Assembly: GCA_031291055.1 (NCBI GenBank)
Contig: JARLJU010000058.1
Coordinates: 1 to 64,000, forward strand
Direction of reading: 5' to 3'
Source of the DNA: Rudaea sp.
GTDB taxonomy: Bacteria > Pseudomonadota > Gammaproteobacteria > Xanthomonadales > Rhodanobacteraceae
Length of the DNA stretch: 64,000 nt
The position numbers and the translations under genes are program-made. The notes beneath the pieces are model-generated. The model ran no database searches and was not told the origin of the DNA. It saw only the letters and a list, made by a program, of their open reading frames with translations. Of this stretch, positions 22,776 to 31,932 are shown in pieces (the stretch's first letter is position 1; each line of letters begins with the position of its first letter).

Positions 22776-23337
22776 TCCGATGGCTGTCGACGTTATCCGC
22801 ATCGAAACCCAGCGCCTGATCCTGCGCCGCACTGCGGCGGAAGACTTTGAGGGTTGGGCAGCCTATATGGCGGACGCGGACGCATCGAAGTTCATCGGTG
22901 GCCCACAGCCGCGCACTGTCGCCTGGCGCGGATTCCTGTCGATGGCCGGCGCATGGGCGATTCAAGGCTACGCCATGTTTTCGGTGATCGAAAAATCGAC
23001 CGGTCGCTGGATCGGACGCTTGGGACCGTGGCAGCCGGAAGGCTGGCCGGGCACGGAAGTGGGCTGGGGAATCGTGCGCGAGGCCTGGGGGAGGGGCTAC
23101 GCTACCGAAGGCTCCATCGCTGCGATCGACTGGGCCTTCGGGCACTTGAACTGGACCGAAGTGATCCATTGCATCGACCCGCAGAATGCGCCGTCGCAGG
23201 CAGTCGCCAGGCGGCTTGGCTCGCGTATCCTGCGTCGCACGAATCTGCCGGCGCCGTACGAGGCCATGACGGTCGACGTCTGGGGTCAGTCGGGCGAGGA
23301 ATGGTTTGCGCGGCGCAAGCGAGAGGGCGGCGCATGA
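22765..23337 (+). CDS. GNAT-family N-acetyltransferase, RimJ/RimL-like
   Basis: A 190-residue acetyltransferase with RLILRR near the N-terminus, beta-4 strand VGWGIVREAWGRGYATEGSIA containing the acetyl-CoA pyrophosphate loop (R-x-x-W-G-x-G-Y-A), and a C-terminal NAPSQAVARRLG element. Proteins of this type acetylate N-terminal or side-chain amines or small molecules; the substrate cannot be inferred. The start is either ATG 22765, which overlaps gcdH by 11 bases and has a modest GGGA upstream, or ATG 22780. It is translationally coupled to the downstream GST by an ATGA overlap, so gcdH, this gene and the GST form one transcript. Confidence 0.88.
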   Translation: MRSDPMAVDVIRIETQRLILRRTAAEDFEGWAAYMADADASKFIGGPQPRTVAWRGFLSMAGAWAIQGYAMFSVIEKSTGRWIGRLGPWQPEGWPGTEVGWGIVREAWGRGYATEGSIAAIDWAFGHLNWTEVIHCIDPQNAPSQAVARRLGSRILRRTNLPAPYEAMTVDVWGQSGEEWFARRKREGGA

Positions 23338-24002
23338 TCGCTGTGTATGGTTACTCGCCCTCGGGCAATTGCCACAAGCTGCGCATGCTGCTGGGACATC
23401 TGGGTCGCCGTCCCGGTCGGGATTTTCGCTGGATCGAGACCGACAGCGCGCATGGTGCCACGCGCACGCCGGAATATCTGGCGAAAAACCCGAACGGACG
23501 GGTGCCGATGATCGAACTCGACGATGGTCGCATCATGGTCGAGTCCAACGCGATCCTGTGCTGGCTAGCGGAAGGCACGCCGTATTTTGCCGGCGATGCC
23601 TGGCAGCGCGCGCAGGCCCTGTTCTGGATGTTCTTCGAACAATACAGCCACGAGCCGTATATCGCCGTCGCGCGCTTCATCTGCGGCTGGACTCCGATCG
23701 ACTCGCCGCGCCGTGCCGGCTTGACGCAGCTGCACGAGCGTGGCCGCCAGGCGCTGGCGGTGATGGAGCGGCACCTCGAAACCAGGGCATGGTTCAGCGG
23801 TCCGGGTTATGGCGTGGCTGATATCGCTCTGTTTGCTTACACGCATTGCGCAGCGGATGGTGGTTTCGACCTTGCCGCCTATCCGCACGTCGGTGCATGG
23901 CTCGCGCGCGTGCGCGCGCAGCCCGGTTTTGTACCCATGCCGGCGATCGCTGCGGAGAACGCGGCGTTGATTGCACAGTCACGACTCGGCGTGTCGGTGT
24001 AA
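23334..24002 (+). CDS. glutathione S-transferase family protein
   Basis: A 222-residue protein with a thioredoxin-like N-terminal domain (MIAVYGYSPSGNCHKLRMLL; the Ser/Cys around residue 10-13 is the likely glutathione-activating position). NPNGRVPMIELDDG contains the conserved cis-Pro and VESNAILCWLAEG the glutathione-binding ESNAI. The helical C-terminal domain carries YGVADIALFAYTH, with the conserved N-capping box Asp. It belongs to the beta/Nu-like bacterial classes that detoxify electrophiles. Its ATG overlaps the GNAT stop by four bases. The intergenic space after it holds a palindromic repeat rather than a classical terminator. Confidence 0.92.
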   Translation: MIAVYGYSPSGNCHKLRMLLGHLGRRPGRDFRWIETDSAHGATRTPEYLAKNPNGRVPMIELDDGRIMVESNAILCWLAEGTPYFAGDAWQRAQALFWMFFEQYSHEPYIAVARFICGWTPIDSPRRAGLTQLHERGRQALAVMERHLETRAWFSGPGYGVADIALFAYTHCAADGGFDLAAYPHVGAWLARVRAQPGFVPMPAIAAENAALIAQSRLGVSV

Positions 24003-24028
24003 GCCGACATGAGCGATAATTTTCCGTT

Positions 24029-24124
24029 CGTCCTGGGCGTAGCACCGAAGGTGCGAAGCCCAAGGATATTCTCCGCGCCATTCTTCCTTTGGCTTCGGCG
24101 CTGCGCGCCCATGCCCGGGACGAG
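24029..24124. repeat. palindromic intergenic repeat (REP-like)
   Basis: Two related arms of about 40 bases face each other. The left arm runs CGTCCTGGGCG, TAGCACCGAAGGTGCG, AAGCCCAAGGA. Its partner on the other strand reads CGTCCCGGGCATG, GGCGCGCAGCGCCG, AAGCCAAAGGA. Each arm also contains its own smaller palindrome. The layout between two genes matches mobile palindromic elements such as REP/REPIN or MITE-type sequences. Boundaries are approximate. Confidence 0.65.
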
Positions 24125-24148
24125 CGGCAAAATGGACGCTGCAATGCC

Positions 24149-26416
24149 ATGAACGCCATCCCCAATCCGGTTCCCGCGCGCCACCGGAACGTCAATCGCG
24201 CCGAAGTCTGCGATCAGAATTTCATCGAATTCGTGCAGGGCTGGCGCGACGCCGCGGTAAATGCGCCGGCGCCGGACCGGCCGATCCTGCCGGGCAGCCT
24301 GTGCACGCGTTCGGACTTCGTGGAATTATTCGACTCGCAACTGATCAGCCGTCACCTGGACCTGATGGCGCGCGTGCTGCGGGTGAAGAACAAGGTTTTC
24401 TACACGATCGGCTCGTCCGGCCATGAAGGCAACGCGATGGTGGCGCGGCTGACGCGGCATACCGACCCGGCCTTCCTGCACTACCGCAGCGGCGCCTTCA
24501 TGGCCGAACGCTTCCGCAAACTGCCGGGCATGGATCCAGTCACGGATTCGGCGCTTTCCTTTGCCGCGAGCAAGGATGATCCGGCGTCCGGCGGTCGCCA
24601 CAAGGTGTGGGGATCCAAGCCGCTGTGGGTGCTGCCGCAGACCTCGACGATCGCCTCGCATCTGCCGAAAGCGTTCGGCACGGCAGTGGCGATCGAGCAG
24701 GCGAGGCGCATTGCGCACGGATTGCCGATTCCGGATGATTCGATCGCGATCTGCTCGTTCGGCGATGCCTCGTCCAATCATGCCACCGCGCAGACCGCGT
24801 TCAACGCCGCACAGTGGACGGCATACCAGAAACTGCCTGCTCCGGTGCTGTTCGTGTGCGAAGACAACGGCATCGGCATCTCGGTGAAGACGCCAGGCGG
24901 CTGGATCGCGACCGCGTTCGAGCATCGCGACGGACTGGACTATTTCTTTGCCGACGGCCTCGATCTGGCCCAGGGCTACGAACAGGTCGCGCGCGCCGTG
25001 CACCACTGCCGCAGCACGCGGCGGCCGACCTTTCTGCACCTGCGCACCACGCGCATCATGGGTCACGCCGGCACCGATTTCGAGATCGAGTGGCGCAGCG
25101 TGGAAGAACTCATGGCGGTCGAGGCCTCGGATCCGCTGCTGCGCTCGGCGGCAATCGCGCTCGAAGCCGGCGTGTATACAAAGCAACAATTGCTTACGCG
25201 CTATGAGGAAATCCGCAAGCGCTGCTTTGCCGCGGCCGAAGACGCCGATCGCCGCCCGCGGCTGACCGAGCTGGCCGATGTCGTCGCACCGCTGGCGCCT
25301 TATCATCCGAATCAGGTCAACGTCGAAGCCCGACGCGCTGATTTCGCCGAAAAACGCCTGGCCGTTTTCGGCAGTGCGGACAAGCTGCCGGAAAAGCTGC
25401 CGCCGCGACATATGGCGATCCTGATCAACAACGCGCTGCACGATCTGTTCTGCAAATATCCGGAAGCGCTGCTGTTCGGCGAGGACGTCGCGCAAAAAGG
25501 CGGCGTCTACACCGTCACCAAGGGGTTGCACAAGGCGTTCAGGAGTGCGCGCGTGTTCAACACCCTGCTCGACGAAACCATTATCCTCGGCCTGGCCCAG
25601 GGTTTCGCCAACATGGGCATGCTGCCGCTGCCGGAAATCCAGTACCTGGCCTATTTCCACAACGCCTGCGACCAGATCCGCGGCGAGGCCTGCTCGCTGC
25701 AGTTTTTTTCCAACGACCAGTATCGCAATCCGATGGTCGTGCGCATTGCTGGCCTCGGCTACCAGCGCGGTTTCGGCGGACACTTCCACAACGACAACTC
25801 GATCTCGGCCCTGCGCGATATTCCCGGTCTCGTCATCGGCTGTCCGTCGCGCGGCGACGACGCGGCGATGATGCTGCGCACGCTGACTGCGCTGGCGAAG
25901 GTCGACGGGCGCGTCTGCGCCTTCCTCGAACCGATTGCGCTATACATGACCAAGGATCTCTACGCCGCTGGCGATGGCCAGTGGCAGTTTGCCTATCCCG
26001 CCCCCGAACAGGCGCTCACGCTGGGCGAGGAGCGCGTGTACGCGGCGGAGGCCAGGGATCTGGTGATCTTCACTTTCGGCAACGGCGTACCCATGAGCCT
26101 GCGCGCGGCGCGCGAGATCGAGATGGAAAAGGGCTGGAAAGTCCGTGTCGTCGACCTGCGCTGGCTGTTGCCGCTGAACGAGGCTGCAATCGCGCGCCAC
26201 GCTGGCGACTGCGCGCGCATTCTCGTGGTCGACGAAGGCCGGCGTTCTGCCGGCGTGGGCGAGGGCGTCATCACCGCAATCGTCGAGACCGGACTCGGCG
26301 CCAGACCGCTCAAACGCGTGGTCGGCGTGGATACGTACACCCCGCTGGCCGGCGCTGCGCTGCTGGTGTTGCCTGGCGATGCGGACATCACCGCCGCGGC
26401 GCGCACCTTGACTTGA
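24149..26416 (+). CDS. fused alpha-beta E1 component of a 2-oxoacid dehydrogenase complex
   Basis: A 755-residue thiamine-diphosphate enzyme in which the E1 alpha and E1 beta chains of a branched-chain-type 2-oxoacid dehydrogenase are joined in one polypeptide. The first half has the ThDP motif GDASSNHATAQTAFNAAQ ending in CEDNGIGIS. From about residue 415 the beta part begins with MAILINNALHDLF, LLFGEDVAQKGGVYTVT and the substrate-site GGHFHNDNS. The transketolase C-terminal domain ends with VVDLRWLLPLNEAAI and VVDEGRRSAG. No E2 or E3 gene is nearby, so it must share them or work alone. ATG 24149 follows the palindromic repeat closely. The exact oxoacid (valine/leucine-derived, pyruvate or other) is not determinable here. 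Confidence 0.9.
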   Translation: MNAIPNPVPARHRNVNRAEVCDQNFIEFVQGWRDAAVNAPAPDRPILPGSLCTRSDFVELFDSQLISRHLDLMARVLRVKNKVFYTIGSSGHEGNAMVARLTRHTDPAFLHYRSGAFMAERFRKLPGMDPVTDSALSFAASKDDPASGGRHKVWGSKPLWVLPQTSTIASHLPKAFGTAVAIEQARRIAHGLPIPDDSIAICSFGDASSNHATAQTAFNAAQWTAYQKLPAPVLFVCEDNGIGISVKTPGGWIATAFEHRDGLDYFFADGLDLAQGYEQVARAVHHCRSTRRPTFLHLRTTRIMGHAGTDFEIEWRSVEELMAVEASDPLLRSAAIALEAGVYTKQQLLTRYEEIRKRCFAAAEDADRRPRLTELADVVAPLAPYHPNQVNVEARRADFAEKRLAVFGSADKLPEKLPPRHMAILINNALHDLFCKYPEALLFGEDVAQKGGVYTVTKGLHKAFRSARVFNTLLDETIILGLAQGFANMGMLPLPEIQYLAYFHNACDQIRGEACSLQFFSNDQYRNPMVVRIAGLGYQRGFGGHFHNDNSISALRDIPGLVIGCPSRGDDAAMMLRTLTALAKVDGRVCAFLEPIALYMTKDLYAAGDGQWQFAYPAPEQALTLGEERVYAAEARDLVIFTFGNGVPMSLRAAREIEMEKGWKVRVVDLRWLLPLNEAAIARHAGDCARILVVDEGRRSAGVGEGVITAIVETGLGARPLKRVVGVDTYTPLAGAALLVLPGDADITAAARTLT

Positions 26417-26552
26417 CGTTCGCGGTGCCGCCGCGACACGGGCATCGCTTGCGCAATGCGCTGTCGTGGGGTCGGCATTTCTCCCGCTTTTATCCCCCGT
26501 TCGCGGTTTCCGGCTGGAGCGGGCGCCGCGATTCGCCTACACTTAGCCACAG

Positions 26553-27452
26553 ATGACCCAGAGCCAACCTCTCACCATCCTGTTTGCCGATGTCAGCGGC
26601 AGCACCAAGCTGTTCGAGACCCGGGGCGACCTTGAAGCGCGCCGGCTGATTTCGGCCATGCTCAGCGCCCTTGCCGAAGTCACGGGACGCCACGGCGGCC
26701 GGGTGATCAAGACCATCGGTGACGAAATCATGTGCACCTTTCCGGGCCCGATGCAGGGCCTGCTCGGCTCGGTGGACATGCAGAAACGCATCGCACACGA
26801 TCCGTCCTTCGCCAAGGATAAGCTCGCGATCCGCATCGGCCTGCATCACGGCGATGCGCTGATCGAGGACAACGACGTCTATGGCGATGCGGTCAACGTT
26901 GCCGCGCGCATGTCATCCCTGGCCAAGCGCGAACAGATCATCGCCACCGCCAGCACCCTCAAACTGCTGACCAACGCCGGCATGTTGCGTACGCGCTCGG
27001 TCGGACAGGCACGCGTCGCCGGCAAGCAGCATCCGATCGATATCGTCGATATCCAGTGGCAGGAAGACACCTCCAACGTCACCATGGTACAGCGCGCGAT
27101 CCGCTTGGATGACACAGGCGTCGCCAAGATCAAGCTGACGCTGCGCTACCGCGGCCAGGTGCTGGAACTGGATCAATTGTCACCGCCCTTCACCCTGGGA
27201 CGCGACACCAACAGCAGCCTGATGGTCGATGCCGAATGGGTCTCGCGCAACCACGCGCTGATCGAATACAAGCGCGGCTATTTTTCGATCTCGGATCGTT
27301 CCACCAATGGCACTTACGTCAAGCTGGGCGAGGATGACGAATTGCGCCTGCACCGCGATGAAGTGCATCTGCGCAAGAGCGGCGTCATCAGTCTGGGCCA
27401 GACGATGGCCCTGAACCCGGACCACGTCCTCTACTTCCAGTGCGACGGCTGA
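26553..27452 (+). CDS. class III adenylate/guanylate cyclase with C-terminal FHA domain
   Basis: A 299-residue soluble protein. Residues 8-165 form a class III nucleotide cyclase: metal-binding aspartates in LFADVSGSTK and GDEIM, the purine-selecting Lys in VIKTIGDE and Asp in DVYGDAVN, and the transition-state Asn and Arg in AVNVAARMS. All catalytic positions are therefore present, and the Lys/Asp pair suggests ATP as substrate. Residues about 205-285 form a forkhead-associated domain (FTLGRDTNSS, SRNHALIEY, STNGTYV), which binds phosphothreonine. No membrane segment is present. The fusion implies cyclase output or localisation controlled by a Ser/Thr kinase. It is convergent with murB. Confidence 0.9.
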   Translation: MTQSQPLTILFADVSGSTKLFETRGDLEARRLISAMLSALAEVTGRHGGRVIKTIGDEIMCTFPGPMQGLLGSVDMQKRIAHDPSFAKDKLAIRIGLHHGDALIEDNDVYGDAVNVAARMSSLAKREQIIATASTLKLLTNAGMLRTRSVGQARVAGKQHPIDIVDIQWQEDTSNVTMVQRAIRLDDTGVAKIKLTLRYRGQVLELDQLSPPFTLGRDTNSSLMVDAEWVSRNHALIEYKRGYFSISDRSTNGTYVKLGEDDELRLHRDEVHLRKSGVISLGQTMALNPDHVLYFQCDG

Positions 27453-27471
27453 GCTGACGGCGCCAGCCGGT

Positions 27472-28524
27472 TCAGATCACGATGGGCTCCGGTTCCAGCG
27501 CAATGCCAAACCGGCTTTGCACGCTTTGCAGAATCCGCTGCGCCAGTGCCCAGATCTGCGCGCCGGTAGCATGGCCATGATTGACCAGCACCAGCGCATG
27601 CTGGCTCGAAACGCCCGCATCACCTTCGCGCAAGCCTTTGAATCCGCAGGCTTCAATCAGCCAAGCCGCCGACAGCTTCTTATGCCCGGATGCGGCCGGC
27701 CACAGCGGCAGGGTCGGGTGCGCGACGCGCAGCTGTTGCGCGATCTCGTCCTTCACGACCGGATTCTTGAAGAAGCTGCCGGCATTGCCGATCATGGCCG
27801 GGTTCGGCAGCTTGCGCAGGCGCAGCCGCGAAACCGCTTCGGCGACCAGCGGCGCGGTCGCTGTCGCGATCCCCATGGCCGCGAGCTCTTCGCGCACGCC
27901 CGCGTAGTCCAGCCGCAGTTCACGGGCACGTTGCAGCAGGAATTCGACAGCGGTCACCAGATAGCGTCCGGGGGTGCGCCTGAACAGGGAATCGCGATAG
28001 GCGAAAGCACAGTCGGCGTTGCCCAGGCGCGTGAACTTTGCGCCGGCCCGATCGAAAATCTCCACGGTGTCAATGAATTCGCATACCTCGACGCCATAGG
28101 CGCCGATGTTCTGGATCGGCGCAGCGCCGACCGTGCCTGGGATCAATGCCAGGTTTTCCAGGCCGACGAAGCCATGCCCAAGCGACCAGTGGACAAAATC
28201 GTTCCAGTTTTCGCCGGCCTCGACGCGGATGAGTGCCGCGTCGCCGCGATTCTGCAGAAGGCGGATTCCCAGCGCGGGCAGCGCCAGCACGACACCCGGC
28301 CAGTCGCGCGTAAACAGCACATTGCTGCCCGCGCCGAGGACCAGTACCTTGCCGTTTTTCAGTGCCGCGAGGTCGAACAGGCCGGGCAGCGCCGCGGGCC
28401 GGCTGACATCGATCAGCAGCTCCGCGCGCGCCGGCACGCGAAACGTGTTGCGGCCCTGCAACGGCGCGTTCTCGACGACGGTGTAGCCGGGTTCGCTGGC
28501 GATGCCGGTGATATGCGCAATCAT
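27472..28524 (-). CDS. murB: UDP-N-acetylenolpyruvoylglucosamine reductase
   Basis: A 350-residue FAD/NADPH enzyme making UDP-MurNAc, the second committed step of peptidoglycan precursor synthesis. It is the longer type I form as in E. coli: an [13 protein letters not shown] start, FAD-binding [31 protein letters not shown], the active-site [19 protein letters not shown] and the C-terminal [13 protein letters not shown]. All expected motifs are intact. The gene overlaps the upstream pyrD stop by four bases on the same strand, so it is translated from a pyrD-murB transcript. Confidence 0.97.
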   Translation of the reverse strand: MIAHITGIASEPGYTVVENAPLQGRNTFRVPARAELLIDVSRPAALPGLFDLAALKNGKVLVLGAGSNVLFTRDWPGVVLALPALGIRLLQNRGDAALIRVEAGENWNDFVHWSLGHGFVGLENLALIPGTVGAAPIQNIGAYGVEVCEFIDTVEIFDRAGAKFTRLGNADCAFAYRDSLFRRTPGRYLVTAVEFLLQRARELRLDYAGVREELAAMGIATATAPLVAEAVSRLRLRKLPNPAMIGNAGSFFKNPVVKDEIAQQLRVAHPTLPLWPAASGHKKLSAAWLIEACGFKGLREGDAGVSSQHALVLVNHGHATGAQIWALAQRILQSVQSRFGIALEPEPIVI

Positions 28525-29555
28525 GCGCGCGCACCCGCGCGCTGTCTGCGGATCGAATCGACGCCTTCGCGGATCAAGGCGGGGCCGCGGTAGATCATGC
28601 CGCTGTAGAACTGTACCAGACTGGCACCGGCAGCGATCTTGGCCGCCGCATCCGCACCAGACAGAATGCCTCCGACACCAACGAGCGCCATCCGGGCGCC
28701 CAGGCGTCGCGCCATGCCCTGCAGTACCAATGTGGATTTGTGGAACAAGGGGCCGCCGGACAAACCGCCGGCTTCGTCTGCGTGGCGGGCGCCGGCAACC
28801 GTGCTGCGATCGATCGTCGTGTTGGTGCAGATCAGGCCGTCGATGCCCGCCGCAATCAATACGTCGGCGATGCCGTCGAGTTCGGCTTCATCCAGATCCG
28901 GTGCGATCTTGAGCAGCATCGGCTTGCGTGCCTGGTGCCTGGCAGCGAGACGTTCCTGCGCATCGCGCAAGCTGCCGACCAGGCGCTTCAGGGTTTCGAC
29001 TTCCTGCAAGTCGCGCAGCCCCTGCGTGTTCGGCGACGAGATGTTGACGGTCACGTAGCTTGCGCGTGCATAGACGCGTTCGAGGCAAAGAAGGTAGTCA
29101 TCGACGGCGCGTTCGTTCGGCGTGTCCTTGTTCTTGCCGATATTGATGCCGAGCACGCCGGAAAATGCCGCTTTTTCCACATTGCGCACGAGCGCATCGA
29201 CGCCGCCATTGTTGAAGCCGAGCCGGTTGATCACGGCCTGGTGTTCCGGCAACCGCCACATGCGTGGCCTGGGATTGCCGGCCTGCGCACGCGGCGTCGT
29301 CGTGCCGATCTCGATGAAGCCGAAGCCCAGTGCCGCAAGCGCATCGACATGTGCGCCGTTCTTGTCCAGGCCGGCGGCAAGCCCGACCGGGTTCGGGAAT
29401 TCGATGCCGAACACCGTGGTCGGCAAGGGCGCTGGCCTTGCGGCGAGCAGAGGATTCAACCCGGTGCGGTAGGCGGCTTCGATCGACGCCAGCGCCAGAT
29501 CGTGCGCGCGCTCCGCATCGAGGCAGAAGAGGAAAGGGCGGGCGAGGGAGTACAC
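28521..29555 (-). CDS. pyrD: dihydroorotate dehydrogenase, quinone-dependent (class 2)
   Basis: A 344-residue FMN enzyme of the inner membrane face that oxidises dihydroorotate to orotate in pyrimidine synthesis. The N-terminal amphipathic segment ([13 protein letters not shown]) that reaches the quinone pool is typical of class 2. FMN and active-site motifs include [56 protein letters not shown] with the catalytic Ser, and [12 protein letters not shown]. Its stop overlaps the murB start as ATGA. A ribbon-helix-helix gene pair lies just upstream on the same strand. Confidence 0.97.
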   Translation of the reverse strand: MYSLARPFLFCLDAERAHDLALASIEAAYRTGLNPLLAARPAPLPTTVFGIEFPNPVGLAAGLDKNGAHVDALAALGFGFIEIGTTTPRAQAGNPRPRMWRLPEHQAVINRLGFNNGGVDALVRNVEKAAFSGVLGINIGKNKDTPNERAVDDYLLCLERVYARASYVTVNISSPNTQGLRDLQEVETLKRLVGSLRDAQERLAARHQARKPMLLKIAPDLDEAELDGIADVLIAAGIDGLICTNTTIDRSTVAGARHADEAGGLSGGPLFHKSTLVLQGMARRLGARMALVGVGGILSGADAAAKIAAGASLVQFYSGMIYRGPALIREGVDSIRRQRAGARA

Positions 29556-29573
29556 GAGCCTTCGAGGCCGAAA

Positions 29574-29765
29574 TTATTTTTTCGGCAAGCGGGCCGCCGC
29601 CCGCTTGCTGGCGATCTCGACCATCGTCTCGATGCGGATCATGCGCCGGTCGAGATCGTCGGTTACGCTGGCCAGCTTGTCGACATTCTTCGACAGGCGA
29701 TCCAGGTCGCCACGCATCTGCAGCACGTCCTTGAGCACCGAAATCGCGTCGGCGAGCGCACCCAT
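29574..29765 (-). CDS. small coiled-coil protein, partner of the RHH gene
   Basis: A 63-residue highly helical protein. The core (MRGDLDRLSKNVDKLASV, LDRRMIRIETMVEIASKR) shows leucine/isoleucine heptads compatible with an oligomerising coiled coil, followed by a basic KRAAARLPKK tail. No transmembrane segment or catalytic motif is present. Its ATG overlaps the stop of the ribbon-helix-helix gene by one base (TGATG), which implies coupled translation at a fixed ratio. No family is recognised. Possible roles are a co-regulator, an adaptor or part of a small toxin-antitoxin-like module; none is shown. Confidence 0.7.
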   Translation of the reverse strand: MGALADAISVLKDVLQMRGDLDRLSKNVDKLASVTDDLDRRMIRIETMVEIASKRAAARLPKK

Positions 29766-30037
29766 CAGCGCGCTCTCCGCCGAGCTTCGATGCTGGCCAG
29801 TGTGCGATTGGTCGAAGCCACGGCATCGCGGACGCTCCTACGCATGGCCGGCATCGCGCGGCGCAATTCCCGCGTCAATGCGGCCAGCTCGCGCGTATCG
29901 CTGATCGAGCTGACGTTATAGGCTTCGATCGCCTGGCGCACGAATTCGCTGACGCTCAGGCCGCGGTCATCCGCCAGCGTCTTGAAGCGGCGCTTGTCTT
30001 CAGGAGATACGAGCAGGGTGACGCGCTGAGTCTTCAT
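29765..30037 (-). CDS. ribbon-helix-helix (CopG/Arc-type) DNA-binding protein
   Basis: A 90-residue protein with a classic RHH N-terminus: strand KTQRVTLLVSPEDKRRF, a first helix, and LSVSEFVRQAIEAYN as helix two. A long basic helical C-terminus (ALTRELRRAMPAMRRSVRDA) may bind its partner. The ATG at 30037 is chosen because a near-consensus GGAGGT sits seven bases upstream; the longer start at 30055 is less likely. RHH proteins dimerise and bind operators as repressors, often autoregulating small operons. It is translationally coupled to the coiled-coil gene that follows, and pyrD lies 18 bases beyond that gene. Confidence 0.85.
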   Translation of the reverse strand: MKTQRVTLLVSPEDKRRFKTLADDRGLSVSEFVRQAIEAYNVSSISDTRELAALTRELRRAMPAMRRSVRDAVASTNRTLASIEARRRAR

Positions 30038-30100
30038 GGGCACCTCCGTGCGCACATGATAACAACATGTGCATACGATCGTTCGCGCCGTGCTGCCTCG

Positions 30101-30388
30101 TCAGAAGTGCCAGTGCCCGAAAAACGCCAGGCCGCCGAAGATTCCGAAGATCAGCATGATTACGATCGCAATCAGCGCCAGATGGCAATAGCCCAGGATC
30201 AGGCCCGCCATTGCCATGCCGTCGCCTTCGATCGTCCCCGGCGGGGCGCGGCGGATTTCTCCGCGTGCGACATGGCCGCAAATGATGGCAACGATGGCTC
30301 CGATGAACGGCAACGCGAACCAGCAGATGATGCCGAAGACCAGGCTCAGGATGGCGGTGGTGCTCGTAGTGCGGACAGGGATGTTCAT
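30101..30388 (-). CDS. DUF4190-like two-helix membrane protein
   Basis: A 95-residue inner-membrane protein. Two hydrophobic helices (about residues 10-35 and 65-90; LSLVFGIICWFALPFIGAI and LGYCHLALIAIVIMLIFGI) flank a loop with GHVARGEIRR and GDGMAMAGLI. This arrangement of helix, GHxAxxxIxR and GxGxAxAGL is that of the DUF4190 family, whose function is unknown. The start at 30388 has GAGG upstream and follows the ALDH gene stop by eight bases, so both share a transcript. A longer frame starting at 30484 overlaps the dehydrogenase and is rejected. Confidence 0.82.
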   Translation of the reverse strand: MNIPVRTTSTTAILSLVFGIICWFALPFIGAIVAIICGHVARGEIRRAPPGTIEGDGMAMAGLILGYCHLALIAIVIMLIFGIFGGLAFFGHWHF

Positions 30389-30396
30389 CGTTGGCC

Positions 30397-31932
30397 TCAG
30401 AAATCGAACTTGATGCCCTGCGCCAGCGGCAGCGCGTCGGAGTAGTTGATCGTATTGGTCTGCCGGCGCATATAGGCCTTCCATGCATCAGAGCCGGATT
30501 CCCGGCCGCCGCCGGTTTCCTTCTCGCCGCCGAAGGCACCGCCGATTTCGGCGCCGCTGGTGCCGATGTTGACGTTGGCAATGCCGCAATCGGAACCGGC
30601 GCTGGACAGGAAAGCCTCGGCAGCCTTGACGTTCTGGGTGAAGATCGCCGACGAAAGACCCTGCGGCACGCCATTGTGCGCGTGCAGCGCGTCGTCGATG
30701 GACTTGAACGGCATCACATAGAGGATCGGCGCAAAGGTTTCGGTCTGCACGACTTCATCGGAATTCTTCAGGCCCGCGATGATCGTCGGCAGGACGAAGT
30801 TGCCGGCGCGGTCGCTGAGCGCCTTGCCGCCGGTCAGCACCTTGCCGCCGGATGCCGTGGCCTTGGCGATCGCGTCGCTGTAGCGCTGCACCGCCGACTT
30901 GTCGTTGAGCGGACCCATCAGGGTGGTCGGCTGGGTCGGGTCGCCAATCTTGGTTTCGATCTGCTTGTATGCGGCGACGAGGGTATTGACCACGTTGTCG
31001 AAAATGGATTCATGCACGAACAAACGCCGCGTCGTGGTGCAGCGCTGGCCGGCGGTGCCGACCGCACCGAACACGATTGCCGGAATCGCCAGCTTGAGGT
31101 CGGCGCTGGCATCCAGGACGATCGCGTTGTTGCCGCCGAGTTCGAGCAGGCTGCGGCCCAGGCGCCTGGCGACGCGTTCGCCGACGTGGCGACCCACGGC
31201 AGTCGAGCCGGTAAAGCTGATCAGCGGGATGCGGTGATCGTCGACGAATTTCTTCGCAAGCTCTGTACCGGCATCGTTGAACAGGAAGAACAGGTCGGGG
31301 AAACCGCCGGCCTTGAGTGCTTCGTTGCAGATCTTCACCGAGGCAATGGCCGATAGCGGCGTCTTCGGCGACGGTTTCCAGATCGAGATATCGCCGCAGA
31401 CGGCAGCGATGAATGCATTCCACGCCCACACCGCGACCGGAAAATTGAATGCCGAGATGATGCCGACCAACCCGAGCGGATGCCATTGCTCGTACATGCG
31501 ATGGCCAGGGCGCTCGGAATGCATGGTGTTGCCGTAGAGCATGCGGCTCTGGCCGAGCGCGAAATCGGCGATGTCGATCATTTCCTGCACTTCGCCGTCG
31601 CCTTCGGGCTTGATCTTGCCCATTTCCAGCGCGACCAGCGAGCCGAGTGCGTCCTTGTGCTTGCGCAAGGCGTCGGCGCACAGGCGAATCGCTTCGCCGC
31701 GCTTCGGTGCCGGTGTCTTCCGCCACGTCTTGTAGGCGTCCTGGGCGCGCTTGACGATGGTTTCGTAGTCGGCGGCAGAACTGGCGTGCACGCGGCCGAT
31801 GACTTCGTGCGTGCTGGGATTGATCACATCGATCGTGCCGGCGTCGGCGGCCTTCGACCATTCGTCTTTGCCAAGGTAGGTGCCGGATTCAACACCGGTC
31901 AGGCCGAGCGTCTTGAGGATTGCAGCAGACAT
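30397..31932 (-). CDS. aldehyde dehydrogenase, ALDH7 type (L-aminoadipate-semialdehyde dehydrogenase)
   Basis: A 511-residue NAD-dependent dehydrogenase of the antiquitin/ALDH7 group, which oxidises alpha-aminoadipate semialdehyde in lysine catabolism. The active-site set is complete: [10 protein letters not shown] near residue 160, [22 protein letters not shown] with the catalytic Glu, and GQRCTTTRR with the nucleophilic Cys. The end [22 protein letters not shown] is characteristic of ALDH7. ATG 31932 has CCGGAG upstream. Together with gcdH it suggests the cell degrades lysine through aminoadipate and glutaryl-CoA, though the linking enzymes are not in this window. It is divergent from the RND operon. 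Confidence 0.92.
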   Translation of the reverse strand: MSAAILKTLGLTGVESGTYLGKDEWSKAADAGTIDVINPSTHEVIGRVHASSAADYETIVKRAQDAYKTWRKTPAPKRGEAIRLCADALRKHKDALGSLVALEMGKIKPEGDGEVQEMIDIADFALGQSRMLYGNTMHSERPGHRMYEQWHPLGLVGIISAFNFPVAVWAWNAFIAAVCGDISIWKPSPKTPLSAIASVKICNEALKAGGFPDLFFLFNDAGTELAKKFVDDHRIPLISFTGSTAVGRHVGERVARRLGRSLLELGGNNAIVLDASADLKLAIPAIVFGAVGTAGQRCTTTRRLFVHESIFDNVVNTLVAAYKQIETKIGDPTQPTTLMGPLNDKSAVQRYSDAIAKATASGGKVLTGGKALSDRAGNFVLPTIIAGLKNSDEVVQTETFAPILYVMPFKSIDDALHAHNGVPQGLSSAIFTQNVKAAEAFLSSAGSDCGIANVNIGTSGAEIGGAFGGEKETGGGRESGSDAWKAYMRRQTNTINYSDALPLAQGIKFDF

